From contig NZ_JAABOS010000007.1 in the NCBI RefSeq assembly GCF_010078235.1, forward strand, positions 183,126 to 247,125: a DNA stretch of 64,000 bases, written 5' to 3'. Shown in pieces: positions 53,712-63,133 of the stretch. Position 1 is the stretch's first letter. Each line of letters opens with the position of its first letter. The notes under the pieces were generated by a model. It was not told the origin of the DNA, ran no database searches, and worked only from the letters and a program-made list of their open reading frames with translations. This stretch comes from Cognatundibacterium crateris (GTDB lineage Bacteria; Pseudomonadota; Gammaproteobacteria; Burkholderiales; Burkholderiaceae_D). The translations under genes were made by a program, and so were the position numbers.

Positions 53712-55970
53712 ATGCCAAAAGAAACCTCAGCTTCTGCGTTCAGGCCCTATATTCCGGCCAGTGCGAATTTGCCTGAAATGACACCCCGCGCCCTGATCAT
53801 GGGCGTCATCCTGGGTATGATTTTCGGTGCATCTTCTTTATATCTGGTGCTGAAAGTGGGTCTGACCGTCAGTGCCTCCATACCGGTCGCAGTCATCGCC
53901 ATCACACTGTTCCGTCTGACGAATAAACTCGGCGGAAAAGATTCAACCATACTGGAAAACAGTATCACGCAGACCGCAGGCTCGGCTGGTGAATCACTGG
54001 CATTCGGACTCGGTGTCACCATGCCCGCGATTCTGATCCTGGGCTTTGATCTGGAAATCTCGCGTGTGATGCTGGTGGGCTGCCTGGGCGGCCTGCTCGG
54101 CATTCTGCTGATGATCCCAATGCGCCGCACCATGATCGTGGAAAAACACGGCGAACTGAAATACCCGGAAGGCACAGCCTGTGCCGAAGTATTGAAAGCG
54201 GCAGCCACAGATACTTCACGTGAAGCCGCTGGCGAAGGCAGTAATCCAAATGCGCAGGCAGATGCTAATCGCCGTGCTGCGATCATCTTTGGTGGTTTTG
54301 GTTTAGGTCTGTTCTACAAGATTGCCAACGTCGCGTTCAAAGGCTGGAAGGACACGCCGGAAACGGTTTTCGGCGCACCACTCAAAGGCGGCTCTGTCGG
54401 TGCTGAAGTCTCACCGGAATTGCTGGGTGTAGGTTACATCATCGGCCCACGTATCGCTTCAGTCATGGCAGCGGGCGGCGTGATGTCTTATCTGTTGCTG
54501 ATACCGATGATTAAATTCTTTGGCGATGCGCTCAGCGTGCCGCTGACACCGGGCACCAAGCTGATCAGTGAAATGAGTGCGCATGATGTACGCAGCGCCT
54601 ACATTCTGTACATAGGCGCCGGCGCTGTGGCTGCGGGTGGTCTGGTCAGTCTGGCACGTGCGATGCCAACCATCTGGCGCAGTTTGTCTGCTGGCCTGGC
54701 TGGCATGCGCAGTGGCTCTGCAAATGCTGCCAGTGTCTTGCGTACCGATCAGGATATACCTTTAAAATGGGTCATCATCGGGGCCTTAGCGATTATCGCA
54801 ATCATCACTTTCGCCACGCCTTTGCACATGAATTTCCTGGGCGCGATACTGATACTGGTGTTTGGCTTTTTGTTTGCGACGGTTTCATCACGCCTCACCG
54901 GTGAAATCGGTTCTTCATCGAACCCGATTTCCGGTATGACGGTCGCTACCCTGTTATTTACCTGCCTGATCTTTCTGGTCATGGGCTGGACCGGTGGTCA
55001 GTATTATGTGACCGCGTTATCGGTTGGCGCTATCGTCTGTATCGCATCCAGCAATGCAGGCACCACCTCTCAGGATTTAAAGACCGGCTACCTGGTCGGC
55101 TCCACACCTAAGCTGCAGCAATACGCCATTCTGGCCGGTGCCTTTTCATCCGCGCTGATACTGGGACCGATTTTACTCAAGCTCAATGACGCGGGTACGG
55201 TGTACGTGCCGGCAGCCCAGGTAGCACCTGCATTGAAAACCGATGCAGGCAAACTCACCGAAACCGCACAGTTGCAAGGTCCACAGGCGGAGCAGGATAA
55301 GGCGACTTACAAGGTCTGGCACAAAAATGATGCCGTGGGCGGTCCAGCTGGCAAATATCTGGTCAACAACGAAGGCCAGGTCATGTATCTGGTTGATCCG
55401 GGTATCAACGGCACCTACAACAAACGCCCTGACGGTTCGGAAGTGAAGAAATACGATGCACCGAAAGCCGTGCTGATGTCCTACATCATTAAAGGCATAC
55501 TGGATCAGCAATTGCCATGGACGTTAGTACTGTTCGGCGTCATGATCGCCCTGGTGTTGGAAATGGCTGGCATTCCATCGCTCGCATTTGCAGTTGGTGT
55601 GTATTTACCGCTGTCGTCTTCTGCGCCCTTATTCATAGGCGGCATGATACGCTGGCTGGTGGACAGACGTAACAGCAAACTGGATCAGTATAAAGATCTG
55701 AATGAAGAAGAAATGCAGGCTGCTGGTGACCGCAGTTCCGGCGTCTTGCTGTCATCCGGCTATATTGCAGGTGGGGCTTTGGCAGGTATCGTGATCGCCT
55801 TTACCGCCGGCATTCTGACTGACTTCGATAAAACCATCGGTGACTGGGCGACTGCCCATAACCCTTTCTTCAATGGCCCGAATGCCGATGCCTTATCCCT
55901 GCTGCCTTATCTGGTCATTGCCGGGATACTGTATTGGGTTGCCAGAGAAAAGAATAGCGCCCGCAGCTAA
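53712..55970 (+). CDS. OPT family oligopeptide transporter
   Basis: A 752-residue polytopic membrane protein with about fifteen hydrophobic helices, belonging to the OPT superfamily, bacterial YpjI/peptide-type branch. Family segments are PEMTPRALIMGVILGMIFGASSLY at the start, ENSITQTAGSAGESLAFGLG and GEIGSSSNPISGMTVATL. A soluble loop of about 110 residues (about 495-600), rich in Lys and Asp, lies between helices. The substrate (oligopeptide or a metal chelate) is not known. It is a single-gene unit with a terminator downstream. Confidence 0.9.
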   Translation: MPKETSASAFRPYIPASANLPEMTPRALIMGVILGMIFGASSLYLVLKVGLTVSASIPVAVIAITLFRLTNKLGGKDSTILENSITQTAGSAGESLAFGLGVTMPAILILGFDLEISRVMLVGCLGGLLGILLMIPMRRTMIVEKHGELKYPEGTACAEVLKAAATDTSREAAGEGSNPNAQADANRRAAIIFGGFGLGLFYKIANVAFKGWKDTPETVFGAPLKGGSVGAEVSPELLGVGYIIGPRIASVMAAGGVMSYLLLIPMIKFFGDALSVPLTPGTKLISEMSAHDVRSAYILYIGAGAVAAGGLVSLARAMPTIWRSLSAGLAGMRSGSANAASVLRTDQDIPLKWVIIGALAIIAIITFATPLHMNFLGAILILVFGFLFATVSSRLTGEIGSSSNPISGMTVATLLFTCLIFLVMGWTGGQYYVTALSVGAIVCIASSNAGTTSQDLKTGYLVGSTPKLQQYAILAGAFSSALILGPILLKLNDAGTVYVPAAQVAPALKTDAGKLTETAQLQGPQAEQDKATYKVWHKNDAVGGPAGKYLVNNEGQVMYLVDPGINGTYNKRPDGSEVKKYDAPKAVLMSYIIKGILDQQLPWTLVLFGVMIALVLEMAGIPSLAFAVGVYLPLSSSAPLFIGGMIRWLVDRRNSKLDQYKDLNEEEMQAAGDRSSGVLLSSGYIAGGALAGIVIAFTAGILTDFDKTIGDWATAHNPFFNGPNADALSLLPYLVIAGILYWVAREKNSARS

Positions 55971-56004
55971 ACCGCTGGCTAAGACTAATCCGGTCCTATG
56001 AACG

Positions 56005-56042
56005 TGGCTGGCGAATCCCTTGATTCGTCAGCCATTTTCTTT
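56005..56042 (+). terminator. Intrinsic terminator after the OPT gene
   Basis: GGCTGGCGAATC (56006-56017) pairs with GATTCGTCAGCC (56022-56033, one G-T wobble), then ATTTTCTTTT. Confidence 0.85.
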
Positions 56043-56111
56043 TCATTAGCTTATGTCGCCACTTGACGCAGCCTTTACAATAGCGGCAGTTTACAAAAAC
56101 AGGAATATAAA

Positions 56112-56378
56112 ATGACACAACACAGTGTGGTGGATTGCCGTAATCAGGCGGTAGGCTTGGGTGACATCGTGAAAGTGATACAACTCAGCCCGGACTTCAT
56201 CGCGAGTTTCCCGGAAGAGGAACAGATTTTGATTTCTTCCATGATAGGAAATTTTTTCAAAGTCGTTGCTTTGGATGAAGATGGCTATCCCTGCGTGATG
56301 CGGGAATGGCACGATGAGCGCGGTAACCCGCAATCCCATGTGATTGCACTCGACTCTGAAGACATGGAAAAAGTCTGA
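56112..56378 (+). CDS. Small conserved-looking hypothetical protein
   Basis: An 88-residue soluble acidic protein that I do not recognise. It has no signal peptide. The segments GLGDIVKVIQLSPDFIAS and FKVVALDEDGYPCVMREW, with strand-rich layout, look like a small SH3-like or KOW-like barrel. It is alone, with AGGAA 10 bases before the ATG. It is preceded by the OPT terminator and faces the SCO1-like gene across 178 bases. Confidence 0.65.
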   Translation: MTQHSVVDCRNQAVGLGDIVKVIQLSPDFIASFPEEEQILISSMIGNFFKVVALDEDGYPCVMREWHDERGNPQSHVIALDSEDMEKV

Positions 56379-56555
56379 TCACCGAGAACGCGGCTATCAC
56401 GGCGATGACGCTGGCTAGAACTGAGTACAGGACAGCATACCCAGTTTTAGCCTGAAGCAAGATCTTGCGTCTGCACCTGAAAAGCCTGGCCGGTACTGCA
56501 TGAGAAATACCTGCGTGTATGCACTGCAGTCAGGTGTGATTTCCCAGGTTGCATT

Positions 56556-57302
56556 TCATTTGCCCAAGTTCTTCTGCAACAAGGGCCGAGCCAAATCATC
56601 CAGCGCCATCATCTCCTGCAATATACGGCCAGTCCTTATATTCGCTGCATGGTAACGTTGAAATACCCGCCCATAGACGTCCATCAACACCAACTGATCA
56701 ACGTGATCTGCGGGTTTAGGGGACTTCAGGCTGGGATCAAAAGCACGAAAACGTGTCAACACCTTATTGACCACATCTTCCCCACCTGTAAGCCAGACCC
56801 ATCCAGGTTTATCTGCCTGCATCGCCTTAGCATAGGCTTGCATTTGAGGTACCTGATCAAATTCTGGGTTCACGGTAATGGACACTATCCGCAATTTTTT
56901 TCGATAAGCCGAAGGAATTTCCTTTTGCATCTGAAGCAGGTCTATCGTATCAGCAGGACATACTGAAGAACACGCTGTGTACATAAAATGTAGCAAGACC
57001 GTCTCGCCACGCAGGCTTTCCGGCTTAAACTCCTTACCTTCCCGGTCAGTCAATACAAAAGGTTCCATTGCGTGCAGAGTGGGATCATCGACTGCCGGAG
57101 GCTGCAAAGCCATGTCGATGCTGGCAGCGGCCGATGCACGCACTTCCCTGTCAACTCCGAATAACATGCTGCCTATCCCAGACGAGAGTGTGACCAATTT
57201 AAATATCACGCCAAGTATCACCACTGCCAATACCGTCAAGCCTATCCTTACCGGGCGTGACCAAGCAGGCGTATTTGCCCGGTCATTTAAAAAACTAAAC
57301 AT
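56556..57302 (-). CDS. SCO1/SenC family copper chaperone
   Basis: A 248-residue protein with one N-terminal membrane anchor (about 20-38) and a thioredoxin-like domain outside the membrane. The copper-binding triad is complete: C111 and C115 (YTACSSVCPAD, CxxxC) and H200 (ADHVDQLVLMD). SCO1-type proteins carry copper to cytochrome oxidase CuA or other periplasmic copper enzymes. Here the gene directly follows the copper radical oxidase fusion and no cytochrome oxidase genes are near, so the fusion is the likely client. GGAG lies 11 bases before the ATG. A strong terminator separates the two genes. Confidence 0.88.
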   Translation of the reverse strand: MFSFLNDRANTPAWSRPVRIGLTVLAVVILGVIFKLVTLSSGIGSMLFGVDREVRASAAASIDMALQPPAVDDPTLHAMEPFVLTDREGKEFKPESLRGETVLLHFMYTACSSVCPADTIDLLQMQKEIPSAYRKKLRIVSITVNPEFDQVPQMQAYAKAMQADKPGWVWLTGGEDVVNKVLTRFRAFDPSLKSPKPADHVDQLVLMDVYGRVFQRYHAANIRTGRILQEMMALDDLARPLLQKNLGK

Positions 57303-57317
57303 AGCATCAGACTCCAG

Positions 57318-57351
57318 AAAAAAGGCAGATGCTGAATGCTCAGTATCTGCC
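57318..57351 (-). terminator. Intrinsic terminator between the giant lipoprotein gene and the SCO1 gene
   Basis: On the minus strand GGCAGAT-A-CTGA-GCAT-TCAG-C-ATCTGCC folds into an 11-pair hairpin (57324-57351) with one mismatch, followed by six T. It ends about 16 bases before the SCO1 ATG, leaving little space for a separate promoter. Confidence 0.85.
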
Positions 57352-57370
57352 CGAATTCCTCACATTTAAA

Positions 57371-60300
57371 TTACTGAACAACGAAAATTTGTTGTACCGG
57401 GCGGTTATAACTATCCGCCGTGAATAAGCCGACCGCATAACTACCGGGCGCTAAACCAGTTGTATTGATTGTGAGCTGCCCCGTACCATTCGTAACATAT
57501 TGCCAGTTAGCAGTGCCTGTGACAGGGTAGTTCGCATTAGCGGAAAAGACACCCATCCAGTTCGTCATATTGACCTGATTGTTTGGAATGGTGTAATTCA
57601 CCTTCAACGGCGTCCCTGCTTTCACCGTAGTGACTGGCAGACTGAGACTCCAGACCGCTGTTGGCAAAGAGTTCTGCGATGCAGCTGGAACAGTCACACC
57701 TATCACACCCGTGTTCAGCGCTCCGGGAACGGTGGTGTTCAGGTTCGCGTCCGCAAACAGATTGTTTGTTGGCAGCATCACCCATGGCGTCGCCGTTCCC
57801 GGCTTTTGCAATTGCCACAACAAACTGACCCGTCCATAACCCGCTGCGTTGTAATACTCCAGTTTAATGTCATACACCGTACCTGCAGTAAAACTGATAG
57901 GTGTCGCCGTCTGGTTGAAGGTGGTGCCGTGATACGTCCAGTTATTGATAACCTGATTTCCATTCACCCACAAACGGACGCCGTCATCAGAATAAGTACC
58001 CAGCAGGTAGTTCCCAGATACTTCAGGGCGGAATTTGCCGCTGTAACGCACCGAGAAAGTATATGCAGGCATACCACCCACACCACCATTTGGAAACTCA
58101 CGGTCTACATTCTCAATACGCGTCACACTAGGGTTTCCAGTCAGCGTCATATTCGGAAAATAGTCAGCACGTAAGCCAGCGCCAGACAGATTGCTGACAC
58201 CCGGTGTGTAGTTTTCCGGATAAAGCTGGCTCAGCGGAACCGTGGTGAAGGCTGAATTTTCAGGTGTCTGCCATTTCAGGATCATGGCACTCGCATTACC
58301 CGCGTTGTACGACTCCACCATGACAGGATAGAGCTCTCCTTTCGTCAGATAGACACCGGCGGAAGTATCGGTCGTCAAAGCGCGGTTACTCCAATTCTCC
58401 AGTATGACCTGATTGGCCAAAGTGACACGTGTGCCATCGGCTGCTACGGTAGAGAAACGATAGCGCCCTGTCGTGCTTGCCTGCAGATAGCCATTCCAGC
58501 GTACCGAGTAGTTGTTCACACCAACACTCAGGCTAGGATACAGCGTACCCCAACTGAAGTTCAGCGCATCATTACGAACCATCATCGGCGTACCGGCGAA
58601 TGCCTGAGTATTCGCAAAGTAGGATCCGGTCAATCCTATGCCCGTGCCAATTACAGGATTAGTTGTATCTGTCAATGGTGCAGGCAGCACTCCCAGACCT
58701 GCCGGATCACTCCAGAGTTGAGTAACAGGAACAGGAACAAAGCTGGTGTCTTCTGGCGTTTTCCAAAACAGCTTCGCCATAGAACCAAGCTGCCCATTGA
58801 AATACTCTATCGTGATCGGATAACTTTGTCCCGCCACCATGGTAATGCTGACATCGTTATTCTGCGGCCAGTGATATCCCCAATTGTTAATGATCAAAGC
58901 CTTAGTATTACCAAAGTACACGCGAATTCCATCATCTGACCATGTGCGTAAAGTAAAGGTACCGGAGACAGGCGCGATAATGCTACCGGTCCAACGCACA
59001 CTAAAGTAGTCATGCGGCACACCGGGAGCAGGAGCAACAGCAGTAGATGGGTTCAGGTCGGTACGTCCCCAATCAAAATTAACCGCTTCGATACGACTGA
59101 AACGTACAGGGCCAGTCAAATAGTTGGCGTCGCCCGTTGAGTAGTAATTTCCGAGCAAACCATTGGTGGCTTCTGTGCCGCCAATCTGACGAACATAGGC
59201 TGCCAGCAAAGGGACATCCGAAGGATTAAATTTTACATTTTTAGTGTGTGCGAGAATCGCGGCCTCAATCGTCGGCGCAGAACCATCGTGCAGATAAGGC
59301 GCATTTTGCCAGGCATCGCGCAAGACAGGCGTATCAATGCCAGTCAAAGGTCCATTCAGACGCTTTCCTGCCGCAGCGTTAAGTGTGCCAACATCATGCA
59401 GCACCCCGGAAGCACTGTCTGTGAAATTACCACCAGAGTGACAAGACGCACACGATTGACGGAACAGATTACGGCCAGCCACACCATCGGCGGTGAGCTT
59501 GCCGTCCGCACCACGCCATGGGCTAGGAGCAAATTTCCCCAGAGACTGTAAATAGGCCGCCAGCGCATCCAGGTCAGGACTGAGACCAGCTTTGGAGTCT
59601 CCCAAAGGCTGACTGCGGGTACCCGTATTGAATTGCGCATCGCTCAACAAACCTTTGCCGCCAGCGAAACTGCGTATCTGCCCCTCGAAGTCTTGCACCT
59701 CATCAAAATTACCCGACCAGTGCATACGACCATTACCGTTACCAGCTCTGCCGTTCAGGGCTATGGTTTTCCGCAGACCTTCACCCAGTGAGCTGAAGTC
59801 CCAGGTACGTCCATCGCTTCCACCCTCGCTATGGCAGGTTGCACAACTCATGTAAGCCCCTTTTGCCAGACGCTGGTCTTTCGCGTCATGGAAAAGCTGC
59901 TTGCCCAACAATACCTGTGCAGACAAGGCTTCAGTAAGGATAGTTTTCACAGTTGCAGTAACAGTGATGCCGAAAACACCGTTCTTCGTTAATGGTGTGA
60001 GATCAATCACGCTGATCGTCCGGTCCATATAGTTTTGTACGAACAGTTTATTGCCATCGGGTGAAAGTGCCAACGACTGCGGCGCCAATCCTACGACGAT
60101 GCGCTGCAATTCCAGCCCGGTATAGGCATTGACCACAACAACTTCACGACTACTTTCTAATGCGGCAAACAGATAGGCGCCACTTGGATGATAAACATCA
60201 GCTGTCGCAAGACCGCTGAATGCGTGATCAACCCGCGCTGCAAGGTTTTCCTGTAACAGCCCCAGATCAATTTTTGATGATGTGGCTCTGACCGTAGATG

Positions 60301-63133
60301 CAAAATCCAGTGCTTTACCATCACGCAAACCGCCGCGCTCAAGATTATCTTTCTTTGAAGGTAACCAGGCTGTTTTGCCATCAGGACTAATTGCTGCTGC
60401 GCCCAGATAATTCGGTACGCCACGTCCATCTCCATCTGCATTGGACGTATCGCTGCGCAACAGCTCTATTGTTTTCATCACAGACATGGCAGAAGTATCA
60501 AGAACAACTACCTCACCACCTGTTTTAGTGACATCAACCTGAAGAGTTCCTTCACCTGGCAATGCTGGTGTGACGAAACGCGAAACTAATAACTGTTTAC
60601 TGTCTCCTGTTATGGCGATATGGCGTGGACTGTTACCGATGAATTGATTCGCGACTACAGCCTGGCTTGTAGCATTGTATTTAAGAACTTGTCCGGTTGC
60701 CTCCAGTGCCACATAGAACGCAGCCCCATCCGGCGAGAACACAATTCCATGCGGTTGCGAAGCAAACGGCAACGACAAGCTGCTGCTGACGACCAAGGTC
60801 GCAGGATTGATCACACTGATCGTAGCTGCGTCTTTGTTTGTCACATAGATGCGGCCATCGGCACTTCGGGCCAAAGCCCTTGGATTTGCGCCTACCGGAA
60901 TTTCTTTAATCAGTTTATTAGTGATCGGGTCTATTACAGTGACAGAGTTGTTATCCGGATTGACTGTCCAGACCCGGTAAGCCTTGTTCGCCTGAGGCTC
61001 AATTATCGTTGCCATACTCGACACAGGTGCACTGGCGGTAGCGACGGAGGATACGGTCTGAATAAATGTGGTTCTGACTTCAATACCAGCCACGCCCTTC
61101 ATCGTCAGCGTCACCAGATACACTCCCGGTGCCGCATAAACATGCGTGACAGGGGTGTTGGGACCCATCAAGCTAGGCGCGCTACCATCCCCAAAATCCC
61201 AGCTCACCTGAGCACTGGCATCGTTAATGGTTGCCGTGTAGCTGACAGATCCGCCAGCCTGAATAATCGGTGCAGAAATAGTCGCCGTCAGCTTTGGCAA
61301 ATAGGGTGTAACCGGTGTAGGCGGCGCCTTGACGTTAGCGCCAATACTGACAATAACTGCTTTGGAAGGCACACCATTCGCATCAACTGTATAAAGCTGA
61401 TAATAGCCTGGAGGCGCATTATTCGCATCAGGAACAGTCGCAGTTAATATGCTACCGTCTTGAGTAAAAGTGAGAGGTACATAACGTTGGCCTTGATGGA
61501 AACCATGTGTTGCCACGCCCATTCCAAGCAAAGCCATTTGCTTAATCGGAGCCGCAGCAGCCATACTGACCTGCACTTGCGCACCGTTCGCATAGGAAAG
61601 ACCAGTAATCCCGCTCATGACTGGACGTGCAGCCCACTGTACTACGCCGTTGACCTTGGTGAACAGATAAGTTGGATAAAAAATTTCTGAATTATTATTA
61701 AACACCGGGCCAGGTGTGCCGCTGCCTGCCGTCATCACAGTACCATTCGTCAATAAGGCAGCGGTATTGTGATAAAGCCTCGCTCTGACTGAGGGAGCCA
61801 TTACCTTCCAGGACTTATCATCGGGATTCCAAATTTCCGGATTGTAGACTGCGGTACCCAGATTAATTCCTTGCCCTGTTCCACCATGCACAAAAACCTT
61901 CCCATCCGGTAAAACCGTCGCATTCAGCATGCGGCGCGCATAACGCATAGGAGGTAACTCAGTTAACACTGGAGCGCCATTGCTGATATCAATGATCGTT
62001 GCCTTATTGCTGGCGTTATATCCGTCCAACACAAAATAGCCATTTCCGCCGACCTTTAAAATTTTTCCCGGCGCATACATCACCGCGGTACCTGGCGTAC
62101 CGACATTCGGCGTCGTCGTGTTATCAGCAGCGGTTTTGAATGGGCCTGCAGAAGTAATTCCACCCTGCCCTTTATTCGCATTGGGATCGAGGTACCACAT
62201 TTGTTCAGAGGACACGCCAAATACCAAACCGTTAGGTGCTACCCATGCCCGTGGATAAGCGCTACGCAAAAAATCCGGTCCAAACGCAAGGCGACTGTTT
62301 GCCCCCAGCAGACTACGCCAGGTGCCCGTACCAGGAACGGCAGGATTGGGCTCATAAATTTCCGGCGTCATGGATGACAAGCCAGCATTGATCGCACCCG
62401 CCGGATCGCCATATTGTCCTTCTGTATTCGGCACCATACCACCGACAGACAATTGCCGGCCGTCAGGCAAGGCGAGCATGGTCGAATACCAACGCTGGAA
62501 CGCATAGGACGAAGTTTGCTTGACGCGCTTATTACTCGCAGGGTCAAAAATGATGGTCGCTTTAGCGGTTGCACCAAACGCACCTTCACCTTGTAACAAG
62601 CGACCATCTGGCATTAAGGAGCCTGTGCCGCAAAAACTGTCCGGGTTAACTGTGTCATCCCACACTGTATGTGCGTTCAAATCTGTTCCAACTGAGGGGT
62701 CCCATAAATCGAAAGTCTGGGCGGACAAAGAATCACCACGCGCTCCCCACCCAAGATATTTGCCGTTTGGTAGCTGAGCCAGATGAATTGCATTAATCGC
62801 CATCGGTAAGACAGGAGAAAACATGCCTTGCGTGTCAGCGTTTGCGGCTGGTGTTACGCCTGTCAAGGGATCAGGCTGTTGTGGAATCGTGACCCAATTG
62901 CTGGTCGCTGCGGCATTTACAACTTGATACGTGCCAACTGCAGCAAAACGTTCGGTCATTTTATCTACCGGCGCATCGGTACTTTTGCTACCGCCACTAC
63001 AAGCAGCGATGAAAAATATAACGCCTGCAGTACTGACCGTAATCCGGAATCGCGTCTTCATGATTGCGTATACTGGGTCAGACAGAACAGGAGTTTTCCT
63101 GAGAGTAGTTTTTTTTCTGAAAGAGGCGATCAT
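57371..63133 (-). CDS. Giant lipoprotein: copper radical oxidase, PKD, YVTN propeller, di-haem cytochrome c, three PA14 domains
   Basis: A 1920-residue exported protein. Lipobox FIAAC has its cysteine at 45. Residues about 60-500 form a galactose-oxidase-type propeller with all copper radical oxidase residues: C168 (SFCG) and Y216 (RWYS) for the Cys-Tyr cross-link, Y454-H455 (RLYHN) and, in the early-set domain (about 505-600), H543 (ATHG). Then come a PKD domain (about 615-695), YVTN propeller (715-1065), and a di-haem peroxidase-like domain (1075-1320) with C1097-x2-C1100-H1101 and C1228-x2-C1231-H1232. PA14 domains are near 1324-1475, 1497-1640 and 1650-1793; the first and third keep the SDDG loop, the second has AADG. 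An Ig-like end follows. The start at 63133 has GGAG seven bases before; an internal ATG at 63061 would also keep the lipobox. Confidence 0.9.
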   Translation of the reverse strand: MIASFRKKTTLRKTPVLSDPVYAIMKTRFRITVSTAGVIFFIAACSGGSKSTDAPVDKMTERFAAVGTYQVVNAAATSNWVTIPQQPDPLTGVTPAANADTQGMFSPVLPMAINAIHLAQLPNGKYLGWGARGDSLSAQTFDLWDPSVGTDLNAHTVWDDTVNPDSFCGTGSLMPDGRLLQGEGAFGATAKATIIFDPASNKRVKQTSSYAFQRWYSTMLALPDGRQLSVGGMVPNTEGQYGDPAGAINAGLSSMTPEIYEPNPAVPGTGTWRSLLGANSRLAFGPDFLRSAYPRAWVAPNGLVFGVSSEQMWYLDPNANKGQGGITSAGPFKTAADNTTTPNVGTPGTAVMYAPGKILKVGGNGYFVLDGYNASNKATIIDISNGAPVLTELPPMRYARRMLNATVLPDGKVFVHGGTGQGINLGTAVYNPEIWNPDDKSWKVMAPSVRARLYHNTAALLTNGTVMTAGSGTPGPVFNNNSEIFYPTYLFTKVNGVVQWAARPVMSGITGLSYANGAQVQVSMAAAAPIKQMALLGMGVATHGFHQGQRYVPLTFTQDGSILTATVPDANNAPPGYYQLYTVDANGVPSKAVIVSIGANVKAPPTPVTPYLPKLTATISAPIIQAGGSVSYTATINDASAQVSWDFGDGSAPSLMGPNTPVTHVYAAPGVYLVTLTMKGVAGIEVRTTFIQTVSSVATASAPVSSMATIIEPQANKAYRVWTVNPDNNSVTVIDPITNKLIKEIPVGANPRALARSADGRIYVTNKDAATISVINPATLVVSSSLSLPFASQPHGIVFSPDGAAFYVALEATGQVLKYNATSQAVVANQFIGNSPRHIAITGDSKQLLVSRFVTPALPGEGTLQVDVTKTGGEVVVLDTSAMSVMKTIELLRSDTSNADGDGRGVPNYLGAAAISPDGKTAWLPSKKDNLERGGLRDGKALDFASTVRATSSKIDLGLLQENLAARVDHAFSGLATADVYHPSGAYLFAALESSREVVVVNAYTGLELQRIVVGLAPQSLALSPDGNKLFVQNYMDRTISVIDLTPLTKNGVFGITVTATVKTILTEALSAQVLLGKQLFHDAKDQRLAKGAYMSCATCHSEGGSDGRTWDFSSLGEGLRKTIALNGRAGNGNGRMHWSGNFDEVQDFEGQIRSFAGGKGLLSDAQFNTGTRSQPLGDSKAGLSPDLDALAAYLQSLGKFAPSPWRGADGKLTADGVAGRNLFRQSCASCHSGGNFTDSASGVLHDVGTLNAAAGKRLNGPLTGIDTPVLRDAWQNAPYLHDGSAPTIEAAILAHTKNVKFNPSDVPLLAAYVRQIGGTEATNGLLGNYYSTGDANYLTGPVRFSRIEAVNFDWGRTDLNPSTAVAPAPGVPHDYFSVRWTGSIIAPVSGTFTLRTWSDDGIRVYFGNTKALIINNWGYHWPQNNDVSITMVAGQSYPITIEYFNGQLGSMAKLFWKTPEDTSFVPVPVTQLWSDPAGLGVLPAPLTDTTNPVIGTGIGLTGSYFANTQAFAGTPMMVRNDALNFSWGTLYPSLSVGVNNYSVRWNGYLQASTTGRYRFSTVAADGTRVTLANQVILENWSNRALTTDTSAGVYLTKGELYPVMVESYNAGNASAMILKWQTPENSAFTTVPLSQLYPENYTPGVSNLSGAGLRADYFPNMTLTGNPSVTRIENVDREFPNGGVGGMPAYTFSVRYSGKFRPEVSGNYLLGTYSDDGVRLWVNGNQVINNWTYHGTTFNQTATPISFTAGTVYDIKLEYYNAAGYGRVSLLWQLQKPGTATPWVMLPTNNLFADANLNTTVPGALNTGVIGVTVPAASQNSLPTAVWSLSLPVTTVKAGTPLKVNYTIPNNQVNMTNWMGVFSANANYPVTGTANWQYVTNGTGQLTINTTGLAPGSYAVGLFTADSYNRPVQQIFVVQ

